Assembly: GCF_028596025.1 (NCBI RefSeq)
Contig: NZ_CP117167.1
Span: 682,001-746,000 of the forward strand
Source of the DNA: Mucilaginibacter jinjuensis
Lineage (GTDB): Bacteria > Bacteroidota > Bacteroidia > Sphingobacteriales > Sphingobacteriaceae
DNA length: 64,000 nucleotides
Direction: 5' to 3'
The notes beneath the pieces are model-generated. The model was given only the letters and a program-made list of their open reading frames with translations, ran no database searches and was not told where the DNA came from. This document shows, one piece after another, positions 8,205 through 14,091 of this stretch. The position numbers were made by a program, and so were the translations under genes. The number at the start of each line of letters is the position of its first letter. The stretch's first letter is position 1.

Positions 8205-8527
8205 CTATTTGGTGAAATTAATTGTTGTGTGTGTCTTTTGTTTTATCAATACGTAAACGTCAGACCCTTTTCTTTTGATTATGGAATCACCTATTTCTAT
8301 TTGATGATTTGTATCATAACCACTGCCGATATAATAAGCTTTACCTCTTAATGTAATAGTCGGGAATTGCTTAATGTCACTCTCCCAGCGAAATCTACAT
8401 TTAAATTTTTACGAGCTTCTTCACGATTACGTATGATTGTATCAAATAACATAACAACGCTCACTATAGTAAATATAATTATCGCGACAACTGCGTACTT
8501 TTTGTTTACTTGTTGATATTCTTTCAC
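8205..8527 (-). pseudogene. Frameshifted small membrane protein gene
   Basis: On the minus strand a frame starting GTG at 8527 reads MKEYQQVNKKYAVVAIIIF, continues as one membrane helix, then NREEARKNLNVDFAGRV, and stops soon after in LSNSRLLH. The adjacent frame continues the protein as WESDIKQFPTITLRGKAYYI and ends GDSIIKRKGSDVYVLIK... with a stop at 8205. Total length is 323 bases, not a multiple of three, as expected for one frameshift near 8400. The build (single helix, then a short beta-rich domain with GDSIIK) resembles small membrane proteins that I believe are common in Sphingobacteriaceae. A sequencing error is possible. Confidence 0.6.
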
Positions 8528-8555
8528 GGGATGAAAAATATTAAATAATTCTTAA

Positions 8556-8652
8556 GTCATACTAAACTTGTTTCAGCACCCCACATGTTAGTTGTATACT
8601 TTGCATAATTTACAACCTGTCCTGTGGGATCCCGAAACAAGTTCGGGATGAC
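8556..8652. repeat. REPIN-like hairpin element, copy 1 (decayed)
   Basis: Imperfect inverted arms at 8556-8585 and 8623-8652 (right arm TGTGGGATCCCGAAACAAGT...) enclose a 37-base loop. The right arm itself holds ATCCCGAA/TTCGGGAT. The element at 45137-45255 has the same outer design, the same loop length and matching loop ends in opposite orientation. No coding potential. Confidence 0.65.
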
Positions 8653-8691
8653 GGGTTTTCGAAAGCATGACAAATTACTGTCACAAACAAG

Positions 8692-8848
8692 ACTTAAAAG
8701 TATGTTAAAAAAACTTTTAAGTATGAAAAGTGGAACATGGATGCCAATCGAAATTAGGCTAAAATTGGCTTTAATTTAGTTATAATCAATTTGTTAAAAT
8801 TATACCTACTGGTATAATAAATACTTTTAAGTCTGTAACGTGGAACAT
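8692..8848. repeat. Non-coding AT-rich stretch with a spaced direct repeat
   Basis: A 26-base unit, ACTTTTAAGTnTGnAAnGTG followed by GAACAT, occurs at 8713-8738 and again at 8823-8848 with 3 differences. An inverted copy of its first ten bases (ACTTAAAAGT) is at 8692-8701. I see no gene here: the only open frame from 8840 is a shadow of the minus-strand gene. Function unknown. Confidence 0.5.
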
Positions 8849-8885
8849 ATGGAACTTTCCACTATAATTATTCAAATAAGTGAGA

Positions 8886-8919
8886 ACTCAATCAACTACT
8901 CACCCAATCAACCACTCAC
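8886..8919. repeat. Dispersed intergenic repeat, family B (copy 1)
   Basis: AACTCAATCAACTACTCAC followed by CCAATCAACCACTCAC matches 36232-36266 with three differences. The other copy is part of a larger imperfect inverted repeat. It is a short dispersed intergenic repeat. Confidence 0.55.
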
Positions 8920-8922
8920 TGT

Positions 8923-8967
8923 AAAAATGCAGAAGGCCTCAATTTCATTGAGGCCTTCTGCATTTTT
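8923..8967 (-). terminator. Strong hairpin terminator of the beta-barrel gene
   Basis: A perfect 21-bp stem (8923-8943 with 8947-8967, core GCAGAAGGCCTCAAT) with a 3-base loop has A/T tracts on both sides, so it can work in either direction. The stop codon of the minus-strand gene lies at its edge. Confidence 0.9.
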
Positions 8968-10000
8968 ACTCCGTCTTAAACTTCACGAGCTTCTTTCGCC
9001 CGATATCATATTTGAGCCTGAAGGCCTGCTGGCTATCACCCCATTGTCCCGGCGACTGCATCAAACTCACAATAAACTGACCAGTTATGCCTTTAAACAG
9101 GAATGGCGAGTAGATAATATCCAACCTGTTATACATTTTCTTTTCGTAAAAAGCATCACCATAAGTAATGTGGTGACCCTGGCCGGCATAAAACTCATCG
9201 AAGAAAGCGAAACGGTGTAAGCCTGCATAAACGCTGGCTACAAAGCCTTTCGGTATTTTAAAGCCGCCGCCATCGTTAACACGGGTTCTTTCTAACGAGA
9301 TCATACCACCGGCTTCAACAGAGAGCGAATCGAAAGTGGTTTGCTTAAAGTTTAAACCACCTCGGATCTGCGCCGCACCATTATCGCGAATATGGTCGCC
9401 GGGGATTGATACTGCGGGGCCTGCATCGTGCAACATGGTAAAGTAGTTCATGATATAGAATGGGCCTGTAGGGTTTGGCAGGTATTTACCCAACATACCG
9501 AAGATAAACTGCTCGCGGTCTACCGCGGTTTGGCGGCTCACCCAATCGATAAATAAAGTCTGGTAACCATATTTGGTTTGGTATCGCGTAAGCAAACCTT
9601 CGATGTTAGGGCGGTAGTAAAGCAGGGTATCATTAAACATAGCCCTTGGAATTTGCGTTACCAGACCATCGCGCGGGAACATACCCGCATCAAATAACCA
9701 TTTGTGCGTTTCGTGACTGTAATAAGCAACCGGATCAACTTTTAAAAAGAAAGGCTGTGCACCATACTCGTGGATACCATTGGCACCAAAAATAAAGTGA
9801 TTTGTGCTGTCGAGGTTAACGCCGAGGTCCAATTCGGCACGTGTGCCCGAGTAAGTGCGGGATCGTTCTGTAAAAGCCTTGTATTCGCGGTTATCAAAAA
9901 AGCTGAAACCGTTGAAGTGTATATCGAGGCTGCCTTGCGCCTTTGCGCCAAGTACAGATAAAAAGAACAAGCTTAATACGAGGTAAAGTTTTTTATTCAT
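8966..10000 (-). CDS. Outer-membrane beta-barrel protein
   Basis: The protein has 344 residues with a clear signal peptide (MNKKLYLVLSLFFLSVLGAK, cut after AQ). The mature protein alternates short beta-strands with polar turns, with many aromatic residues at strand ends (LDIHFNGFSFFDNREY, HITYGDAFYEKKMYNRLD) and a basic-aromatic C-terminus, as in outer-membrane barrels. No specific family is recognised. It lies directly after the glycosyltransferase gene (8 bases between), so the two are probably co-transcribed; a role linked to a surface glycan is possible but inferred. Confidence 0.75.
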   Translation of the reverse strand: MNKKLYLVLSLFFLSVLGAKAQGSLDIHFNGFSFFDNREYKAFTERSRTYSGTRAELDLGVNLDSTNHFIFGANGIHEYGAQPFFLKVDPVAYYSHETHKWLFDAGMFPRDGLVTQIPRAMFNDTLLYYRPNIEGLLTRYQTKYGYQTLFIDWVSRQTAVDREQFIFGMLGKYLPNPTGPFYIMNYFTMLHDAGPAVSIPGDHIRDNGAAQIRGGLNFKQTTFDSLSVEAGGMISLERTRVNDGGGFKIPKGFVASVYAGLHRFAFFDEFYAGQGHHITYGDAFYEKKMYNRLDIIYSPFLFKGITGQFIVSLMQSPGQWGDSQQAFRLKYDIGRKKLVKFKTE

Positions 10001-10008
10001 TTAAAAGG

Positions 10009-11727
10009 TTATTGAACGGTGAAATTAATAATTCTGCTGTTGCGGCCACCAGGGAAAGGCCTTGTTCTGAGCGAAAATATCAGATCGTAATGCCCTTTCT
10101 GCATAGGTGCCTTTACAGCAAAAGTATAGGTTGTGCTTTGATGGGGTGCTAATTGTATATTGTAAAATGTTGATGGTGCGCGTTGTGCATAAACCTGGGT
10201 ATCGCCCTGTATAAAGGCCGCGCCTAAAATAAGCTCGTGCGATTGCCCGCTATTGCTGAAATTAATAGCATAAGGATACGGATTGGTAATGGTTAAATTA
10301 AATACCGTTTCCTGACCGGGGGCTGCGCTTGCTTTATAGGTATTACTTTGTATATCTACCTTTTGATAAGTGCGGGTATCATCTATCCACCCTGTATAAA
10401 GTCGGCCGTGTGTTGTGTGCAGCGTGGTTAGCTCGATGTTTTTATCAATGCCATTCAGAATTAGCAGGATGCGTTTATGCTGCAGGCTGTCTTCCAGCGG
10501 CCAGATATCAAACTGGGTGCGTCGGTAATAACGGGTATCGTAAGCAAAACCCTTGAGGCTTTTGGTGTAAAAATTATACTTGGATGGTTCCTGAAAACCT
10601 GCGGTAAATATTACATAGCTATCGCCTGCCCGCTGTTTAATTTTTTGTGCCCATTCCGGGTAACCGAAAAAGCTTTTAAATGCACCCATTTTGGTGATAA
10701 AAGGTACTTGCAAAATGAGGGACAAGCGAAGCAGAACAATCAGCACAATATTTACAACGGCCAGTTTGTTAAACCAAGCCGGAGGCTTAAAACCTTGTGT
10801 AAAGTAAATGAGAGCCAACATGCTTAAGGGTGCAAAAGCAATTAAAGTCCAGTGTGGTTGTACGTTGCCTTTGAGGGTGTTGATGAGGAAAAATACAAAT
10901 GTACCAATCGCATTAACCAACAGCGTGCGGATGAAGGCATCCTTAACGCGAACCTTAAATGCATAGTAAAACAAATTCCAACCCACCAACGGACCAGCCA
11001 TCAGCAATTGCCCTGGTATAAATTGATAGGTATGTGCAAAATCGTAAACTTCGGAAGAGCGCTCGAACAAGTGATACCTTACCGAAGGATAATCATGAAT
11101 TACTTGCCAGTAAATATGCGGAATGAACAGCAGGGTTGCCAGTACCGGAATCAGCCAAAATGATTTACGCGTAAGCAGTTTAATATTGGCCGCCAGTGTA
11201 AATGCGATTAGCAGTACAGCGTGATATTTACTGTAAAGCAGGCAGGCTAAGGTTAAGGCAAGCAATAAAGCCAGTTGCCATTTATCTGTTTTTAAATATT
11301 GCTGATAGAGGTAATAAAACAGTACGGTGAAAAAGAATAAAGGAGCATCAGGCGTGGTAATAAAGCCATATACATGAAATATGAGCATACTGCCCGCCAC
11401 TAGTATAAACTGCCGGGCATCAACACCATAATTGCGGAGGATAAGCCACAACAAACGCATGGCAAGCGTACTGCTGATTACAGTGATTAAACGTAACCCA
11501 AACTCGTTTTGAAACAGGGAATAACCGATGCGGATAAAAATGGCCACCATAGGTGGGTGGTCGTAATAACCCCAATCTAACAGGCGCGAGTAGATCCAGT
11601 AGTAAGCCTCGTCCGAGTGAAGGCCGAGGGTATAAGCTTGCAGCGCATTTAATACAGTCCAGCCTAAAAGAAAGAACCAGATGAGTTTTTCCTGATTAGC
11701 AGCTTTACTGGGGTAAGTTAAAGTCAT
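10009..11727 (-). CDS. Glycosyltransferase family 39-type membrane protein
   Basis: This is a 572-residue polytopic membrane protein. After a first helix (about 16-34) comes the acidic loop motif LHSDEAYYWIYSRLLDWGYY (37-55, D39/E40), typical of ArnT/PMT_2-type lipid-linked sugar transferases. HPPM and roughly ten further hydrophobic helices follow to about residue 350, and a soluble C-terminal domain of about 200 residues follows those. The family moves a sugar from a polyprenyl-phosphate donor to protein or lipid on the outer face of the inner membrane. Donor and acceptor cannot be read here. It ends 8 bases before the beta-barrel gene and likely shares its transcript. Confidence 0.85.
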   Translation of the reverse strand: MTLTYPSKAANQEKLIWFFLLGWTVLNALQAYTLGLHSDEAYYWIYSRLLDWGYYDHPPMVAIFIRIGYSLFQNEFGLRLITVISSTLAMRLLWLILRNYGVDARQFILVAGSMLIFHVYGFITTPDAPLFFFTVLFYYLYQQYLKTDKWQLALLLALTLACLLYSKYHAVLLIAFTLAANIKLLTRKSFWLIPVLATLLFIPHIYWQVIHDYPSVRYHLFERSSEVYDFAHTYQFIPGQLLMAGPLVGWNLFYYAFKVRVKDAFIRTLLVNAIGTFVFFLINTLKGNVQPHWTLIAFAPLSMLALIYFTQGFKPPAWFNKLAVVNIVLIVLLRLSLILQVPFITKMGAFKSFFGYPEWAQKIKQRAGDSYVIFTAGFQEPSKYNFYTKSLKGFAYDTRYYRRTQFDIWPLEDSLQHKRILLILNGIDKNIELTTLHTTHGRLYTGWIDDTRTYQKVDIQSNTYKASAAPGQETVFNLTITNPYPYAINFSNSGQSHELILGAAFIQGDTQVYAQRAPSTFYNIQLAPHQSTTYTFAVKAPMQKGHYDLIFSLRTRPFPGGRNSRIINFTVQ

Positions 11728-11766
11728 AGATAAAATGCCGATGCCTGCAAAGTTATATTAAAAATT

Positions 11767-11800
11767 AACGCCTGTTTACTAATTACAGTAAACAGGCGTT
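11767..11800 (-). terminator. Terminator after the PfkB-type kinase gene
   Basis: A perfect 14-bp stem (11767-11780 with 11787-11800, AACGCCTGTTTACT) with a 6-base loop is followed on the minus strand by TAATTTT. It separates the kinase gene from the glycosyltransferase gene. Confidence 0.8.
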
Positions 11801-11828
11801 TAAACGACATAATTATAGCAATTATTGC

Positions 11829-12749
11829 TTATGCAGTAATCTCAAATTTAGATAAGCTTACAAACTGTTGCACGCGGGCAGAAACTTCGTCAGCAGTCAG
11901 GTTCTTAATTTTCTCTGTTCCGAATTTTTCAACGCAGAAAGAAGCCAGTGCCGAACCGTATATGATGGCATTTTTCATGTTCTCGAAGTTTACTTCCCCA
12001 GCTTTGGCCATATAACCAATAAAGCCACCGGCAAAAGTATCGCCAGCACCGGTTGGGTCAAAAACTTCCTCAAGCGGCAGGGCAGGGGCTGCAAATATTT
12101 TACCTTCGCCGAATAATAAAGCACCGTGCTCGCCTTTTTTAATGATGAGGTATTTAGGCCCCATCGCCAAAATTTTGTTAGCAGCTTTTACTAAAGAGTA
12201 TTCGCCTGATAATTGGCGGGCTTCTGCATCATTGATAGTAAGCACGTCAACCATCTTAATGGTAGCCAGTAAATCGTCCATTGCAATGTCCATCCAGAAA
12301 TTCATGGTGTCCATTACAATTAATTTAGGACGATTGGTTAATCTTTTGATCACTGTTTGCTGAACCTGTGGTGTTAAGTTCCCTAACATCAGGTATTCGC
12401 AATCCTGGTAATTTGCCGGGATAATCGGATCGAAATCAGCCAAAACGTTTAATTCAGTAATTAATGTATCGCGGCTGTTCATATCGTTATGATACTTGCC
12501 ACTCCAGAAAAAAGACTTTTCTCCGGCTTTAACCTGTAAACCTTCGGTATCGATATGGTGTCTTCCGAAGTCAGCTATCTCATTCTCAGGGAAATCGTCG
12601 CCAACAACGGCTACAATTTTAACCTTATCATAGAAATAAGAAGCAGCAAGGCTTGCATAAGTGGCGGCGCCGCCAACAATTTTATCAGTTTTACCAAAAG
12701 GAGTTTCAATTGCGTCAAACGCCACAGTACCAATAACTAACAGACTCAT
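11829..12749 (-). CDS. PfkB-family sugar/nucleoside kinase
   Basis: The protein has 306 residues, a normal length for the ribokinase/PfkB fold. The N-terminal signature appears as VGGAATYASLAASYF (25-39) with VAVVGDDFPE (47-56). The C-terminal signature DPTGAGDTFAGGFIGY (231-246) contains the anion hole GAGD and the catalytic base Asp237. It should phosphorylate a sugar, sugar acid or nucleoside with ATP in the cytosol; substrate unknown. It is monocistronic, ends in its own terminator and starts back-to-back with the tRNA-Asn promoter region. Confidence 0.92.
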   Translation of the reverse strand: MSLLVIGTVAFDAIETPFGKTDKIVGGAATYASLAASYFYDKVKIVAVVGDDFPENEIADFGRHHIDTEGLQVKAGEKSFFWSGKYHNDMNSRDTLITELNVLADFDPIIPANYQDCEYLMLGNLTPQVQQTVIKRLTNRPKLIVMDTMNFWMDIAMDDLLATIKMVDVLTINDAEARQLSGEYSLVKAANKILAMGPKYLIIKKGEHGALLFGEGKIFAAPALPLEEVFDPTGAGDTFAGGFIGYMAKAGEVNFENMKNAIIYGSALASFCVEKFGTEKIKNLTADEVSARVQQFVSLSKFEITA

Positions 12750-12782
12750 GAAAAATTATTTTAAATTTTTTTTGTGCAAATA

Positions 12783-12813
12783 TTGTGAAATTACGGGAGA
12801 AATTATACTTTTG
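12783..12813 (+). promoter_or_regulatory. Promoter of tRNA-Asn (TTG-N20-TACTTTTG)
   Basis: TTG at 12783-12785 and TACTTTTG at 12806-12813 are separated by 20 bases. This matches the Bacteroidota sigma-ABfr consensus (-33 TTTG, -7 TAnnTTTG). Transcription would begin near 12820, about 17 bases before the mature tRNA. Confidence 0.7.
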
Positions 12814-12836
12814 CACCACTCCAAACGGAAAAAGAT

Positions 12837-12910
12837 TCCTGAGTAGCTCAGCCGGTTAGAGCATCTGACTGTTAATCAGAGGGTCGCTGGTTCGAGCCCA
12901 GCCTCAGGAG
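12837..12910 (+). tRNA. tRNA-Asn (anticodon GTT)
   Basis: The sequence folds into a full cloverleaf of 74 bases. The acceptor stem is TCCTGAG/CTCAGGA, the D stem GCTC/GAGC, the anticodon stem TCTGA/TCAGA with loop CTGTTAA (anticodon GTT), and the T stem GCTGG/CCAGC with loop TTCGAGC. The discriminator base is G and CCA is not encoded. A terminator follows directly. The 3' part is repeated in broken form at 13219-13276. Confidence 0.97.
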
Positions 12911-12913
12911 CAA

Positions 12914-12941
12914 AGCCCCGCACGTCCGCGGGGCTTTTTTT
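12914..12941 (+). terminator. Terminator of tRNA-Asn
   Basis: An 8-bp stem AGCCCCGC/GCGGGGCT with a 6-base loop and a T tract begins 3 bases after the tRNA. A near-identical copy lies at 13277-13304. Confidence 0.9.
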
Positions 12942-12945
12942 ATTT

Positions 12946-13223
12946 ATGAAATTTACGGTTTACATCTTGTATTCAGCGTCAATTGCAAAGTATTATATCG
13001 GTCAGACTCAAGATATAAATGAGCGATTAATACTGCATAATTCAGGAACATTTGCAGGTTCGTCAACAAAAGCAGGTATACCATGGGTAGTTTTTCACGT
13101 AATAGTATGTCCCAGGCATTAAAAATCGAAGATCATATTAAGCGTATGAAATCTGTAAAATATTTTCAATCACTTAATGCCTATCCAGAAATGTCCGAAA
13201 AATTAAAACAAAAATATAGTTAA
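12946..13223 (+). pseudogene. GIY-YIG nuclease gene with a frameshift, inserted behind tRNA-Asn
   Basis: The frame from ATG 12946 reads MKFTVYILYSASIAKYYIGQ and then TQDINERLILHNSG. This is the start of a single-domain GIY-YIG endonuclease (VYI...YYIG and a conserved R in the QxxxxR region). It runs into a stop after residue 57 (VCPRH). The next frame continues as SQALKIEDHIKRMKSVKYFQ..., the expected C-terminal half of the family, up to TAA at 13221-13223. The total of 278 bases is not a multiple of three, so one indel near 13110 breaks it. The stop codon lies inside the downstream copy of the tRNA anticodon region (AGTTAATCAGAG). Either a recent decay or a sequencing error. Confidence 0.75.
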
Positions 13224-13276
13224 TCAGAGGGTCGCTGTCCCGATAGCTATCGGGACGAGCCCAGCCTCAGGAGCAA
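13219..13276 (+). repeat. Broken second copy of the tRNA-Asn 3' half (att-like direct repeat)
   Basis: From 13219, GTTAATCAGAGGGTCGCT repeats tRNA bases 12871-12888, starting at the anticodon. In the T arm, GGTTC is replaced by the perfect 20-base palindrome GTCCCGATAGCTATCGGGAC (13237-13256), after which GAGCCCAGCCTCAGGAGC returns to tRNA sequence. Offset between copies is 348 bases. The copy cannot form a tRNA because the 5' half is absent. Confidence 0.9.
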
Positions 13277-13304
13277 AGCCCCGCATGTCCGCGGGGCTTT
13301 TTTT
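13277..13304 (+). terminator. Duplicated copy of the tRNA-Asn terminator
   Basis: The stem AGCCCCGC/GCGGGGCT with T tract is the same as at 12914-12941 except for one loop base (T for C). It is part of the direct repeat downstream of the GIY-YIG pseudogene. Confidence 0.85.
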
Positions 13305-13416
13305 ATACCTTTTATTTATTATGTGGCAGGTTGATAACAGTCACCACAAACTAAAACGGTAAACTTTCCTTTCTTTTTTCTTCACTACTTGTTGTTTATT
13401 AACGTTTGCATTGCTA

Positions 13417-13448
13417 TTGCAATTTGATATGGATCATTGTTAGATTTG
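13417..13448 (+). promoter_or_regulatory. Putative promoter of Crp/Fnr gene (TTG-N21-TAGATTTG)
   Basis: TAGATTTG at 13441-13448 matches the TAnnTTTG -7 box, with a TTG at 13417-13419. The start codon at 13457 lies only 8 bases further, so the transcript would be nearly leaderless. Confidence 0.45.
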
Positions 13449-13456
13449 CGTTTACC

Positions 13457-14038
13457 ATGTTTGACGTTTTTGAAAAGCACCTCCGAAGTCACGTAGATAT
13501 TTCAGATGAAGATCTGGAACTTATACGAGCGGGTAGTGTTAAGCGGGCTATGCGTAAGTGGCAGCCCGTTTTACAGGATGGTGAGGTATGGCGTATTAAT
13601 TGTTTTATCGCCAGCGGATGTTTTCGCTTATACCGGTTCGGAGAGGATGGTACTGACCACACACTCCGGTTTGGTGTGGATGGCTGGTGGATTAGCGACC
13701 AGGAAAGCTACAACAATGAAAAGCCTTCGGATTATAATATTGAAGCGCTCGCAGCAAGTACAGTGTTGATCTGGACAAAAGAAAAATGGACTGAATTAAT
13801 GGAGGAAATCCCTGCTTTAAAAAAGTTTAATGAGATTTTACTTGCTAAAAGCTACGAGGCAAGCCAGCGCAGGATCTTTTCATTAATCAGCTATTCGGCT
13901 GAAGAAAAATACAACGAATTTCAAAAAACATACCCAAGTGTTTTTAATCGCGTACCGTTGCACATGGTTGCTTCGTATTTAGGCATATCAAGAGAAACGT
14001 TAAGCAGGATACGAAAAGAATATACCAAACATCATTAA
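13457..14038 (+). CDS. Crp/Fnr-family transcription regulator
   Basis: The protein has 193 residues. The start at 13457 (MFDVFEKHLRSHV) is preferred over the in-frame ATG at 13406 because the family starts here and the longer N-terminus covers the promoter. An N-terminal cyclic-nucleotide-binding-type beta-roll (about 25-115, GWWISDQESY) is followed by a C-terminal helix-turn-helix whose recognition helix is in SYLGISRETLSRIRKEY. It lacks the Cys cluster of oxygen sensors and a clear cAMP signature, so the ligand is unknown. It is a paralogue of the regulator at 32778. It is convergent with the amidase gene, with a shared terminator between them. Confidence 0.9.
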   Translation: MFDVFEKHLRSHVDISDEDLELIRAGSVKRAMRKWQPVLQDGEVWRINCFIASGCFRLYRFGEDGTDHTLRFGVDGWWISDQESYNNEKPSDYNIEALAASTVLIWTKEKWTELMEEIPALKKFNEILLAKSYEASQRRIFSLISYSAEEKYNEFQKTYPSVFNRVPLHMVASYLGISRETLSRIRKEYTKHH

Positions 14039-14040
14039 AA

Positions 14041-14072
14041 AGCCCCCGCCGGTTTTCGCTGCGGGGACTTTT
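14041..14072. terminator. Terminator between convergent Crp/Fnr and amidase genes
   Basis: CCCCGC (14044-14049) pairs with GCGGGG (14061-14066), with A tract upstream and T tract downstream. It can serve both convergent genes. Confidence 0.65.
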
Positions 14073-14091
14073 CAACAAACACAATATAACT

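Noticed and set aside
8840-9220. 126-residue plus-strand open frame
   Set aside because: Most of it is antisense to the end of the beta-barrel gene and crosses its terminator hairpin; composition is not protein-like.
12837-13304. Prophage or integrative element at tRNA-Asn
   Set aside because: No integrase, excisionase or phage gene lies between the repeats; the insert holds only the GIY-YIG frame, so a minimal nuclease cassette fits better.
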